A DNA stretch of 51,249 nucleotides from an uncultured Bacteroidota bacterium (GTDB taxonomy: Bacteria; Bacteroidota; Bacteroidia; Bacteroidales; VadinHA17): assembly GCA_937864815.1 (NCBI GenBank), contig CALMJY010000018.1, forward strand, positions 1 through 51,249, given 5' to 3'. The first letter of the stretch is position 1; each line of letters begins with the position of its first letter. Of the stretch, positions 26,521 to 35,020 are shown piece after piece. Below the pieces are notes generated by a model, which did not search any database, was not told the origin of the DNA, and saw only the letters and a list, made by a program, of their open reading frames with translations. The translations under genes and the position numbers were made by a program.

Positions 26521-27462
26521 ATGATTAATAAGAACTGTTTATCTCCCATCGTTTTGTTCACCTATGATCGGCAATACCATACCCGGCAGACCATTAATTA
26601 TTTAAAAGAAAATCAATTTGCTAAAGAAAGTATTTTAATTGTTTATTCCGATGCTCCGAAAAATGAGACAAAAGTGAATGGAGTTAGAGAAGTCAGAAAG
26701 TATCTTTCAACAGTTAACGGATTTAAAGAGAAAATAATAATAGAAAGAGATCGAAATCTGGGACTTACAGGATCAATAGAAACAAGCATCCCGGAAATCA
26801 TCAAAATCTATAAAAGAGCAATAATTCTGGAAGATGATTTAATTACTTCACCTTTCTTTTTAAGATATATGAATGAAGCTTTGGAGCTCTATCAGTCAGA
26901 AGAGAAAGTTGCATCTATTCACGGATACTGTTATCCGGTTCGGAGTGAACTGCCTGAAACTTTCTTTATAAAAGGTGCTGATTGCTGGGGTTGGGGAACA
27001 TGGGAGCGTGCCTGGAACTTTTACGAAAAGGATGCTGTAATACTTTGTAATGCCTTGAAGAAAGCCAATTTGGAAAAAGAGTTTAATTTTAATAATTCAT
27101 ACTTTTATACTAAGCTGTTAAAAGACCAGACAAAAGGGAAAAATCTTTCATGGGCTGTAAAATGGTATGCTTCAGCTTTTTTGGCTGATATGGTTACTTT
27201 ATATCCTTATCCTACTCTTATTCAGAATATAGGATTTGATAATACAGGTACAAATCCCAATCTTTCAAAAAGATGGAATAGTCCGGTAAATGAGGTTCCA
27301 TTCGTGCTTGAAAAGATTGATATTAGGGAAAATAAATTGGCAAGAGAAGCCTTTGAAGGGTTCTTCAAAAGTTTATGGAGCATTAGTAGTATCGCTGAAC
27401 GAATAATAAATAAAGTAAGATCAAAAATTATTAATTTTCGTATCTGTTTAAAGAATATATAA
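26521..27462 (+). CDS. GT-A-fold glycosyltransferase
   Basis: A 313-residue cytosolic protein starting at the ATG at 26521; a TTG at 26500 is weaker. The N-terminal half has a nucleotide-sugar-binding layout: PIVLFTYDRQYHTRQTINYL at the first strand, ERDRNLGLTGSIETSIPEI, and ILEDDLITSPFFLRYMNEAL with the acidic DxD-like Glu-Asp-Asp. GADCWGWGTWERAW follows and is typical of the GNT-I/family-2-like transferases found in polysaccharide loci. The acceptor is unknown. Its stop is 7 bp before the RGP-like gene, so the two are cotranscribed and likely act in one glycan pathway. Confidence 0.75.
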   Translation: MINKNCLSPIVLFTYDRQYHTRQTINYLKENQFAKESILIVYSDAPKNETKVNGVREVRKYLSTVNGFKEKIIIERDRNLGLTGSIETSIPEIIKIYKRAIILEDDLITSPFFLRYMNEALELYQSEEKVASIHGYCYPVRSELPETFFIKGADCWGWGTWERAWNFYEKDAVILCNALKKANLEKEFNFNNSYFYTKLLKDQTKGKNLSWAVKWYASAFLADMVTLYPYPTLIQNIGFDNTGTNPNLSKRWNSPVNEVPFVLEKIDIRENKLAREAFEGFFKSLWSISSIAERIINKVRSKIINFRICLKNI

Positions 27463-27469
27463 TGGTTTG

Positions 27470-28528
27470 ATGAAAGTTGTAATACCATCATCGAGAGCTA
27501 TAAACTTAAAATACCTTGAACCTTTAATTGAGTACGGGGCAGATTTTATTATCATTGATGACAGTGAAGGATCAATCAAATTTAAACATCCCGGATTCAG
27601 ATTTTTCAACAGGCGTGACATAAAGAAAATTCTTGGTAAATCGGAAGTTTCTATCCCCAGGAGAAATGGAGCTTGCAGAAATTTTGGGTTTTATATGGCC
27701 TGGAAGGAATGTGCTGATGATGAAATTATTATCGCTTTAGATGATGATTGTGAAATAACTGACAGCAGTTTTCCGGAATCAGTTGATGCAAACTTCTCTG
27801 CCCGTGAGAGAGCTGTAACTTCATTTAATGGGCTTCACTTCAACATTCTGGATTTATATCAGGAGATTCCTGAAAATCTGTTTCCGCGCGGATTTCCCTA
27901 TGCCGCAAGGTTAAATTACAAACCCTGGATATTCGGGAAAGCTGTAAAGGCTACCACCAAATTTAATTTAGGGTTGTGGAAGGGGGTATTCGATATCAAT
28001 GCAATTGATAAAATATACGGAGGGGAATGGAGTCATCCTCAGGCAAGGTTAAAATCTGAAAGTATTCTGGTCCCTGAGGGCACGTTAATTTCTGTCTGCT
28101 CAATGAATATGCATTTCAGGAAGGAAATTATCCCGGCAATCTATCAGCTGCCGATGCATGTTGAAGTCATTCCGGGCTGGCCGGTTGACAGGTATGGTGA
28201 TATCTGGGGTGGATTTATTCTTAAGACTCTGATGGACCTCAGAGGAGACAATATGACAGTCGGTGCACCAATGATTAATCATATTAAGGATGGTGACTTT
28301 CAAAGAAACATATGGCAGGAGCATCTTTGTCATTTATTGAATGAAGAATTTATTGATTTTCTCAGAAGCTCAACCGGATATATTGAGAAGTCGGATTATA
28401 TGAGCATGATGTTTCAGCTGAATGAATATTTTATAAAAAACAAGTCCCGGCTCAGTAAGCCTCTGAAACTGTATTTTGATCATTTGACTGTTTGTCTGGA
28501 TTCATGGTGCAGAATATTAAACTGCTAA
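27470..28528 (+). CDS. Reversibly glycosylated polypeptide / UDP-arabinopyranose mutase-like protein (GT75-like)
   Basis: A 352-residue protein resembling plant RGP/UAM proteins (GT75, PF03214). Corresponding blocks seen by eye are ALDDDCEI at residues 89-96 (plant IDDDCF), FPRGFPYAAR (RGYPFSLR), LGLWKGVFDINAID (GLWLNIPDYDA), VPEGTLISVCSMNMHFRKEI (PKGTLFPMCGMNLAFDRDL) and RYGDIWGG (RYDDMWAG). Plant members interconvert UDP-arabinopyranose and UDP-arabinofuranose and become glycosylated on an Arg. Whether the bacterial protein is a mutase or a transferase is unknown. The ATG at 27470 is preferred over the TTG directly before it. It is paired with the GT-A gene. Confidence 0.75.
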   Translation: MKVVIPSSRAINLKYLEPLIEYGADFIIIDDSEGSIKFKHPGFRFFNRRDIKKILGKSEVSIPRRNGACRNFGFYMAWKECADDEIIIALDDDCEITDSSFPESVDANFSARERAVTSFNGLHFNILDLYQEIPENLFPRGFPYAARLNYKPWIFGKAVKATTKFNLGLWKGVFDINAIDKIYGGEWSHPQARLKSESILVPEGTLISVCSMNMHFRKEIIPAIYQLPMHVEVIPGWPVDRYGDIWGGFILKTLMDLRGDNMTVGAPMINHIKDGDFQRNIWQEHLCHLLNEEFIDFLRSSTGYIEKSDYMSMMFQLNEYFIKNKSRLSKPLKLYFDHLTVCLDSWCRILNC

Positions 28529-28539
28529 AACCAAAGGGT

Positions 28540-28558
28540 TTGACCACATTTAGTCGGA
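28540..28558. repeat. Fragment matching the left end of the 138-bp mobile element
   Basis: TTGACCACATTTAGTCGGA here differs at one base from the inner left end of the element copy at 46436-46454. Only this piece is present, in the gap after the RGP-like gene, so it is a relic or a solo transposase-binding site. Confidence 0.45.
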
Positions 28559-28784
28559 CAGGTTTGGCTTAGCATTTATGTTTAGGAGATCTGGTATTCA
28601 GATCCGGTGTTTAGTGAGCAGTTTATTCCGGATCCTATTGACAAACCAGACTCCATTACCACATCATGCCGGTTCAGCCCCACTTGATTCGCTCATGCTA
28701 GTATTATATTGATTCCATGCCTGAAAACTATCAATACATCATATATGAATATTTCCCGCTGTGAATAATCCTGATTTTCATACT

Positions 28785-30881
28785 TCATCGGAGAGTTATT
28801 GGCCAGGTAACTTTCAGGTAGCCGATATATTTATTCTGAAACTTACCCACAGGATCGAGATATTCAGTATGATTGACTATAAAATACATGTAACCGAAGG
28901 GGGGCTTAAATCTCCATCCTAAAAGGCCATAAACATATATCTTCTCAATTGAGGTATTGTTCTGACAAATCAGTTTCACCCAGAGATCATTCGTGAAATT
29001 GTATGTCGCAGAAAGGCTGTTTATGAATGTGGTTTTATATGAACTAGTTTCAGGATTGAAATTTATATATTTTGGCTTTAGCTCAAGAGCAAGCCTGTTA
29101 AATGCCTTGAACTGTAATCCTGCTTCAATTGAATAGTATTCTGATCCAAAACTACGACCCTTCCTGAACATTACCCGTGCACTGTTATATGCTTCAGTAT
29201 TATACCCGATTGTTCCTGAATAATAGTGATTATAATAATCAGTACTATCAGTTTTGAGGAACCTGTATTCATTATTATATCTGAAACCAAAGTTCAGCTT
29301 GTTTTTCAGGAAAATATCAGCTGTTTCATTCACATTCCAGCTCATGAACCTGGTAAAGGTATCATTCCAATACCAGTTATTGGCGGTACCCAGCGAAATG
29401 TATTTTATTGCAGTGTTCTTAAACCACCATTTATAGGATAGATCCGAATCAAATTCATTTCTGTCGTCGTCAGTTAAATAGCCTGTCTCATTGAATATAT
29501 CTTTCAGGCCATCTCCCTGGGTATAGGAATATCTGATATGCCAGTGAAAGAAATTATTCTCTGCGGCGAATCTGACATAACCTGCATTTCTCAAAACACT
29601 CCAGTCATCAATAGCGGCAACATATTGTCCTGTCAGCTTCCAGAGAGGGCCCAGGTTAAGCACATAATCTGTACTTAAAGTAGATTTCATATTTTCATCA
29701 ACCAGTTTGTTGGTTGCAGTAAGTCCAAGGCTTGATGATTTAAGTATATCCCGCTTTATCCTTATTGCGGTGTACATGGGTTTATTTCCGGAAGTATCGG
29801 TCGCATGTTTATCAAAGACATTTATAAGATTAATATTAGTCTTTCCTGCCTTCCCTGTCAACTTAACACCAGCAGCAATATCCCCTATACGCCGCGAATA
29901 AAATGTCTTTAGTCTTGTACTGTACATTTCGTTACCCTCCTGGAAAAAGATGCGTTTCTCAGGATATTGGATCTCATATTTTGAAAGGTCAATTACATCC
30001 TCATCAGCTTCAACTGTTGCAAAATCCGGATTCACGGTTATGTTTGCTGTAAGATTTGAAACAGGCTGCCAGTTAATATCTCCGCCAAATTGTCCGGTAA
30101 AAACATGTTTTTGATTTTCGGCTGGGGAGTACGTATCCTTACCCATACCATATGGGATCACCATAAGTTTATTCCTGGTTTCGGGGGGAGCTATTTTCTG
30201 CATTATTCCTGATGATGAAATTTTGAATTCCTCGGACACTACATTTGCCCAGTATGATATTTCAGAATCCACCCTGACAATTCTCCTGAAATTTAACTGC
30301 CACTCATCCAGTCCTTTTTTGAATTTAATACTTTTGAAAGGGATTGCTATTTCAGTAAACCAGCCCCTGTCATTGATCACTGATTTTGAAAGCCATTCCG
30401 TATCCCAGTTATAATCAAGGGTGCGGCCATCATCTATAATTCTGAAATCAGCCTGAGTACCCAGCGGATTTACACCGAAGCAATATCCATTACGGTTGTC
30501 GTTAAAAGTGCCCAGAATAATAAAAAATCCGTCATCATTCTGAGCAAATTTATCACGGGACTGGATTTTAGCAGTCACCGGAGAATTCTGGATACAGGCA
30601 ATTGCAAAATACAGAGTATCCCTTGATTGCATGACTGCAATTCTTGTTTCAGAAGGGGAAGCAACGCCCCTTACCGGCTCAAGCCCGAAAAAATTATAAG
30701 GGGATAGCTGAGGAGAAATATCGTCTGACTTTCCGTCAATCGGAGGAATGGAAGATACAGGGATTACTGTTATTACCTTCTGACCTGACAGATGATTTAA
30801 CGGAAGGAGAAGCAGCAAAACAATAATACTCAATTTATGTCCTGCTGGTATTAAAATACTGCTGCCGGTAAACCTCTTCAA
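28785..30881 (-). CDS. CBM9-like/DUF5916 outer-membrane protein
   Basis: A 698-residue secreted protein. After a signal peptide there is a CBM9-like beta-sandwich (residues ~45-230: PPIDGKSDDISPQLSPY, SRDTLYFAIACIQN, WFTEIAIPFKSI), then a DUF5916 region with NPDFATVEADEDVIDLSKYE and PEKRIFFQEGNEMYSTRLKT, ending in a beta-barrel-like set of alternating strands. Proteins of this kind are widespread in Bacteroidota and unassigned in function. No ATG is available; a TTG at 30881 is used, and a later in-frame TTG would give a shorter signal peptide. It starts 24 bp after the methyltransferase gene, so the two form one operon. A second, divergent paralog lies at 40236-42392. Confidence 0.75.
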   Translation of the reverse strand: MKRFTGSSILIPAGHKLSIIVLLLLLPLNHLSGQKVITVIPVSSIPPIDGKSDDISPQLSPYNFFGLEPVRGVASPSETRIAVMQSRDTLYFAIACIQNSPVTAKIQSRDKFAQNDDGFFIILGTFNDNRNGYCFGVNPLGTQADFRIIDDGRTLDYNWDTEWLSKSVINDRGWFTEIAIPFKSIKFKKGLDEWQLNFRRIVRVDSEISYWANVVSEEFKISSSGIMQKIAPPETRNKLMVIPYGMGKDTYSPAENQKHVFTGQFGGDINWQPVSNLTANITVNPDFATVEADEDVIDLSKYEIQYPEKRIFFQEGNEMYSTRLKTFYSRRIGDIAAGVKLTGKAGKTNINLINVFDKHATDTSGNKPMYTAIRIKRDILKSSSLGLTATNKLVDENMKSTLSTDYVLNLGPLWKLTGQYVAAIDDWSVLRNAGYVRFAAENNFFHWHIRYSYTQGDGLKDIFNETGYLTDDDRNEFDSDLSYKWWFKNTAIKYISLGTANNWYWNDTFTRFMSWNVNETADIFLKNKLNFGFRYNNEYRFLKTDSTDYYNHYYSGTIGYNTEAYNSARVMFRKGRSFGSEYYSIEAGLQFKAFNRLALELKPKYINFNPETSSYKTTFINSLSATYNFTNDLWVKLICQNNTSIEKIYVYGLLGWRFKPPFGYMYFIVNHTEYLDPVGKFQNKYIGYLKVTWPITLR

Positions 30882-30905
30882 TTGTAAATTGTGATTGTCC
30901 CGGTT

Positions 30906-31580
30906 TTATTTGTTTCCGGTAACGAAAGATAATAATGATAATCCAATTAACCGAAACGGAAACCTTGATAAATTCAATCCGGAAAATCCTGCTGATTCCA
31001 TTAAGGGGAATAACTCTTTGAGATCGTGTTTAAACATAAAGCCCAGGAATACCTTCATAATTGATCTTGAGAATCCTCCCTGAGGCAGAGTGAGGTCAAG
31101 CACAAATAATCTTCCTCCCGGACGGAGAACTCTGTAAATTTCTTTAATCCCTTTTTGTCTTACCCCTTCTGACATATGGAAAATCATAAAACTGCAGATT
31201 ACTACATCAAACTGGCTATCAGGAAAAGGAATATTGTCAATGCTCCCTTCCTGAAAACCCGCATCAACTCCCTGTTCCGCAGCTTTCTGTTTACTGCGTT
31301 CAATCATCCCGGGAATAATGTCAATTCCAAATACCTTGCCAGTAGCCCCGGCTTTTCTTTTAATGGCAAGAGTGAGAGATCCGGTAGCGCATCCGATTTC
31401 AAGGACGGCATCTCCATTTTTTACCTGTGCAGTCCCGACAGTAAGTTCACGCAGTTTATTTTCCCTGCCGAAAGTCACTCTTTTCATATAATTGTCATAC
31501 GAATCAATCATTTTCCCCATCTGATTCTTTATCCGGAGATCATAATCCTCCTGTCCCTGTTTTACTTTTTCTGCTGACAT
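30906..31580 (-). CDS. SAM-dependent methyltransferase, UbiE-like
   Basis: A 224-residue class I methyltransferase. Motif I is VLEIGCATGSLTLAIK, then GIDIIPGMIERSKQKA (acidic loop), GSIDNIPFPDSQFDVVIC (motif II region) and LRPGGRLFVLDLTLP (motif III). The ~45-residue C-terminal part is hydrophobic and basic. Substrate is unknown; small-molecule or lipid methylation is possible. It heads an operon with the DUF5916 protein. A CCCCCC-A-GGGGGG palindrome 63 bp upstream resembles CsoR-family operators, and that links it to the metal-response unit. Confidence 0.8.
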   Translation of the reverse strand: MSAEKVKQGQEDYDLRIKNQMGKMIDSYDNYMKRVTFGRENKLRELTVGTAQVKNGDAVLEIGCATGSLTLAIKRKAGATGKVFGIDIIPGMIERSKQKAAEQGVDAGFQEGSIDNIPFPDSQFDVVICSFMIFHMSEGVRQKGIKEIYRVLRPGGRLFVLDLTLPQGGFSRSIMKVFLGFMFKHDLKELFPLMESAGFSGLNLSRFPFRLIGLSLLSFVTGNK

Positions 31581-31642
31581 AATGTTATTGCTTTTATGAT
31601 AAGTTGAAGAGTTTGTTTCATAAGTCCGATTTTACCCTCAAA

Positions 31643-31655
31643 CCCCCCAGGGGGG
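31643..31655. promoter_or_regulatory. C6-A-G6 palindrome, candidate CsoR-family operator
   Basis: CCCCCCAGGGGGG lies 63 bp upstream of the methyltransferase ATG at 31580. CsoR/RcnR/FrmR-family proteins bind G/C-run palindromes, and a similar site stands before the gene for such a regulator at 33669. In AT-rich intergenic DNA this run is conspicuous. Confidence 0.5.
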
Positions 31656-31745
31656 CTTTCAAATCCACTGACTTTCAATAAGTGCCGATTTAGTGGCATT
31701 TAGAGGTGGATACAGAGAAAGAGGCCAATGATACAGCCTCATCTT

Positions 31746-32450
31746 TTACTTAACTGCAACTATTAACCTCATTCTTATAAAGAAAAGTCGTGTTAATGGT
31801 TTCACAGTCAGAATCTTAAGTCCTGATTCTACAATCTGATTACGGAAGAGCGGTACTGGCAGATCTGCGATGGCAACTATACCTCCGGGTTTTACTACCC
31901 GACACATCTCGCTGATTGCCTTCGCGGAATCAGTTATATGATGCAGTGCCAGCGATGATGTTACAATGTCAAAACTGTTATCCGCGAAAGGCAGATTAAC
32001 AGCATCTCCGTCAGTTATTTCAGTTTTATCTCCAACTCCTTCTGCTTCAATGTTTGCTTCGGCCATCTTTCGGGTGTAGCTATATTCAAATGTGCTTTTC
32101 CAGTGGTCGAGTCCGACGACCTTTCCACCAGTAAGCCTCTTTGCAATCCCCATTGTCAGCAATCCTCTTCCACACCCGACATCAAGCACATTTTCAGATC
32201 CTGTAAGCTTAAGTTCATTGATGATCTTATCCCTCATTTTAAGCTTTCCTATCCTGCTGCTCCAAAAACCTGTAACTGCAAATGTACCAGAGATAAATGC
32301 CAGGCAGGCAAGAACTATTGACAGAACCGTGTTTTTGTATCCTGAAAAAATATAATAAATCAGGAACATCGAGGTCAGAAAGAACAGTATGGAAGTAATT
32401 ACCAGTAGTGGTATCATTTCCTGTCCATAATTTGGTTTTGTGTGTTTCAT
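31746..32450 (-). CDS. SAM-dependent methyltransferase with N-terminal membrane anchor
   Basis: A 234-residue protein: two hydrophobic segments at residues ~12-33 and ~38-60, then a class I methyltransferase domain with NVLDVGCGRGLLTMGIAKRL (motif I), GLDHWKS (acidic loop), GDAVNLPFADNSFDIVTSSL and VVKPGGIVAIADLPV. The anchor suggests a lipid or membrane-quinone substrate. It starts 10 bp after the CDF transporter in the regulator-led operon. It is distinct from the soluble methyltransferase at 30906. Confidence 0.78.
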   Translation of the reverse strand: MKHTKPNYGQEMIPLLVITSILFFLTSMFLIYYIFSGYKNTVLSIVLACLAFISGTFAVTGFWSSRIGKLKMRDKIINELKLTGSENVLDVGCGRGLLTMGIAKRLTGGKVVGLDHWKSTFEYSYTRKMAEANIEAEGVGDKTEITDGDAVNLPFADNSFDIVTSSLALHHITDSAKAISEMCRVVKPGGIVAIADLPVPLFRNQIVESGLKILTVKPLTRLFFIRMRLIVAVK

Positions 32451-32460
32451 AATATCTTTT

Positions 32461-33393
32461 TTAATCAGAATGGCCGGGTACTATCCGGACAACTACATTG
32501 GAAACATATTTTATGTGATCCATTATTTCATGCTCCGCATCTTCAGCAATCCTGTGAGCATCTGTAACACTGATATCCGGACTGACTCTTATATGAATCT
32601 CAGCCAGAAGCTGGTGACCCGACCACCTTGCCCTGATGTTAAGTATTTCATTTATTTCCTGAACATGAGTAAGTGAATGTCGGATTTCATCTAAATATTC
32701 AGGCTCCACCCCGTCAAGGAGTCTTGTAAAAACCTTTCTTACAGAATCCCAGACAATTTTCAGGATTGTCAGTGTTATCAGAAGTCCTATTATCGGATCT
32801 GCAATGGGGAATCCGATAATCACACCGATGGCTCCAAACAGGACTGCCAGGCTCGTGAATCCATCAATTCTTGCGTGATAACCATCTGCTACAAGGGCAG
32901 CGCTTCCTATTTCCTTCCCAACCTTAATTCTGAACATTGCAACGCCTTCGTTTCCAATAAATCCGATTATTGATGCAATAATAACAGCCCAGATATTGCG
33001 GATCGGAACAGGGTTTAGTATCCTTTCAACAGCCTGGTATCCGGCAACAATCGCACTGAACAGAATTATCATAACAATTATGACACCGGCAAGATCCTCG
33101 ACCCTTCCAAAACCATAGGTAAATCTTTTTGATGGTTTTCGAAGGGCAAACAAGAATGCAATACCAAGAGGAATTGCTGTAACGGCATCGCCCAGATTAT
33201 GGATTGTATCTGCAAGCAAGGCCACACTTCCGGTGAAAATCACAATAACAACCTGGATGAGGAAAGTTATCATCAGGATAATGAAGGACCATTTTACAGC
33301 CCATATACCCTTCCTGGTTGTGGCAATTGACGGGTCGATAGAACCATGTGAATGTCCGTGCGAACGGATTTCTTTTAAATTCTTTTTATCCAT
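32461..33393 (-). CDS. Cation diffusion facilitator (CDF) metal exporter
   Basis: A 310-residue inner-membrane antiporter with six spans and a C-terminal cytosolic domain of ferredoxin-like type. The transport site shows HxxxD in span 2 (ADTIHNLGDAV) and HxxxD in span 5 (ADGYHARIDGF), the pattern common in zinc-, cobalt- or nickel-type CDF proteins. The N-terminus SHGHSHGSID is His-rich. It is preceded by the CsoR/RcnR-type regulator gene (6-bp gap) and followed by the anchored methyltransferase. It exports divalent metal from the cytosol to the periplasm in exchange for protons; the metal is not fixed by sequence. Confidence 0.9.
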   Translation of the reverse strand: MDKKNLKEIRSHGHSHGSIDPSIATTRKGIWAVKWSFIILMITFLIQVVIVIFTGSVALLADTIHNLGDAVTAIPLGIAFLFALRKPSKRFTYGFGRVEDLAGVIIVMIILFSAIVAGYQAVERILNPVPIRNIWAVIIASIIGFIGNEGVAMFRIKVGKEIGSAALVADGYHARIDGFTSLAVLFGAIGVIIGFPIADPIIGLLITLTILKIVWDSVRKVFTRLLDGVEPEYLDEIRHSLTHVQEINEILNIRARWSGHQLLAEIHIRVSPDISVTDAHRIAEDAEHEIMDHIKYVSNVVVRIVPGHSD

Positions 33394-33399
33394 GCATTG

Positions 33400-33669
33400 T
33401 TAGTGTATATAACTGTCCAAAGCTTTCTTAAATTCAATTAATTCGGCCTCAAGAGCCTTGTCAGTAACTTTCCCCATGACGCAATGATCAAAATGATCTT
33501 CAAGCAGGATTTTCGAAGCATTCATCATTGCAGACTGAACTGCTGAGAATTGCAGGAGAATCTGGTCACATGGTTTTCCTTCCTCAAGCATTTTTTTGAT
33601 GCCTCTTACATGTCCTTCAATTTTAGAAAGCCTGTTAATGACTTCTTTAATGTGCTTATGTTCTTCCAT
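33400..33669 (-). CDS. CsoR/RcnR-family metal-sensing repressor
   Basis: An 89-residue all-helical regulator (DUF156 family). RLSKIEGHVRGIKKMLEEG is the signature helix. Candidate metal ligands are Cys34 (GKPCDQ), His59 and Cys63 (EDHFDHC). Their spacing matches the Cys-His-Cys set of copper sensor CsoR; His4 or His6 could add a fourth ligand as in nickel/cobalt-type members. The partner gene is a CDF exporter, which argues for a divalent metal, while the ligand set argues for copper; both are inference. It leads the operon and lies 17 bp from a palindrome likely to be its own operator. Confidence 0.88.
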   Translation of the reverse strand: MEEHKHIKEVINRLSKIEGHVRGIKKMLEEGKPCDQILLQFSAVQSAMMNASKILLEDHFDHCVMGKVTDKALEAELIEFKKALDSYIH

Positions 33670-33686
33670 AATAATTTGTTTTATCC

Positions 33687-33705
33687 TATCCCCCGGGAGG
33701 GGATA
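33687..33705. promoter_or_regulatory. Candidate CsoR-family operator TATCCCC-N5-GGGGATA
   Basis: A 7-bp inverted repeat with a 5-bp spacer, centred between the -7 box and the ATG of the regulator gene, so binding would block the promoter. The C-run/G-run form fits this repressor family. A shorter look-alike (ATCCCCCGGATAT) lies at about 33770-33782. Confidence 0.6.
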
Positions 33706-33707
33706 TG

Positions 33708-33738
33708 CAAATATATATTAATTTGTTTTAATTGCAAT
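33708..33738 (-). promoter_or_regulatory. Promoter of the regulator-CDF-methyltransferase operon
   Basis: On the minus strand ATTG (33735-33738, near-consensus TTTG) is followed after 19 bp by TATATTTG (33708-33715), matching TTTG-N19/21-TAnnTTTG. It lies directly upstream of the operator palindrome. Confidence 0.55.
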
Positions 33739-33787
33739 TTTTTTTAAGTTTTTTTTGGATAGTCATCAGATCCCCCGGATATGGTAC

Positions 33788-33820
33788 AAAAAAAAGCTGC
33801 CATCTTTTCAGATGACAGCT
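33788..33820 (-). terminator. Intrinsic terminator of the metal-efflux operon
   Basis: Read on the minus strand, an 11-bp near-perfect stem (AGCTGTCATCT pairing with AGATGGCAGCT) with a GAAA loop is followed by eight T residues. It stands 27 bp after the stop of the TolC-family gene and separates the efflux operon from the downstream regulator promoter. Confidence 0.8.
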
Positions 33821-33847
33821 GACTGAATTAATAAATATCAGAAATTC

Positions 33848-35020
33848 CTATAGCCCTGACAGCACATATAATTGCAGCTGTAAAGCAGAAGCTTTCAGAT
33901 TCAGATCCTCAACATACAATACCATTTGCTGATAATTCTCGTATTCGGTAAAAAATTCCGTATAGCTTATCTGGCCAGTTTTATATGCTTTTACCAGGAG
34001 GTCAGGTGTATTAAGAGTTTTGAAAACTTCATTAATACTTATTGCTGATTGTTGCACTGTCCTGTATTCTTCAATTAGTTGTGATACTTTGCTCTGAAGC
34101 TCGAGCCTGTATGCATCTGAAGCTTCCATTGCATACATTTGCCTCGCTTTAGCGGTCCTGACCATGTTTTTGTTCTCAAACAGAGGAATTGAGATACCTG
34201 CGTGAATACCATTATAGTTTTGCCCGGTATTCATGTCCTGACGATAACCTATTTCAAATTTAGGGTAGCTCAACGACCGTTGCAGATTAATGTTCATCTC
34301 CGTTATCTGAATTTCGGTTTCCCATTGTCTGACCTGGGGATTGCGGGTTAAAATAGTATTTGCAGAGGTATCAGTAATTGTAAAACCCGGCAGATCAGTG
34401 AAAGTTGTATCGGCAATCTCCATTGGTCTGCCACCATTGAGCTCTGATAATTTCAGGTTCAATGCATTTCTCCGGTTTTCTGTAATGCGGAGTTCACTAT
34501 GTGTTTTAGCCAGCTCGCTTCTTACACGGTTTGTCTCAAAAATGTTGGCATCGCCGGTTTGCAATCTTTTTTCTATCCCTGTCTGTAATTGCTGAGCAAT
34601 CATCTGACGCCTGGTAAGAATTGATATCTTACGGTTTGAATATACTATTTCAGCAAATACCCTGGCAAGCTCTGAACCAATTTCAAGTTTTGCCTGGCGA
34701 TATTGCTCATCGGCCTGAGATACCGTTAAGTTTGCAATTTTGCTCTTCTGAAAGTAAGCCGAGGGAAAATCGAAAGACTGTGATACTATCATTTCGGAAT
34801 AACTGCCGGCTGAATTGTTCAGCCTGTCATAAGAGACCGTTGGATTGGCAAGGTAAATTCCTGTCTTTGCATTCAGCTTCTGGGATTCGGTCATTTGACG
34901 ACCGGCAGACAATATCTTATTGTTAATCTCCACACTATCCAGCACTGCCTGAAAAGGCATCTGAGAAAAAGCAGGTTGAATAAGGAGTCCAAACAGAATT
35001 ATGTATATAATGCGGATCAT
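33848..35020 (-). CDS. TolC-family outer-membrane efflux channel (CusC-like)
   Basis: A 390-residue outer-membrane factor. A signal peptide (IILFGLLIQPAFSQ) is followed by two repeats of long alpha-helical coiled-coil segments with heptad patterning (SELARVFAEIVYSNRKIS, LQSKVSQLIEEYRTVQQ) and short strand segments including GIHAGISIPLFENKN. It is shorter than E. coli TolC, as is usual for Bacteroidota heavy-metal operon members. The start overlaps the stop of the RND gene by 4 bp (ATGA), and it is the last gene of the operon before the terminator. Confidence 0.85.
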   Translation of the reverse strand: MIRIIYIILFGLLIQPAFSQMPFQAVLDSVEINNKILSAGRQMTESQKLNAKTGIYLANPTVSYDRLNNSAGSYSEMIVSQSFDFPSAYFQKSKIANLTVSQADEQYRQAKLEIGSELARVFAEIVYSNRKISILTRRQMIAQQLQTGIEKRLQTGDANIFETNRVRSELAKTHSELRITENRRNALNLKLSELNGGRPMEIADTTFTDLPGFTITDTSANTILTRNPQVRQWETEIQITEMNINLQRSLSYPKFEIGYRQDMNTGQNYNGIHAGISIPLFENKNMVRTAKARQMYAMEASDAYRLELQSKVSQLIEEYRTVQQSAISINEVFKTLNTPDLLVKAYKTGQISYTEFFTEYENYQQMVLYVEDLNLKASALQLQLYVLSGL

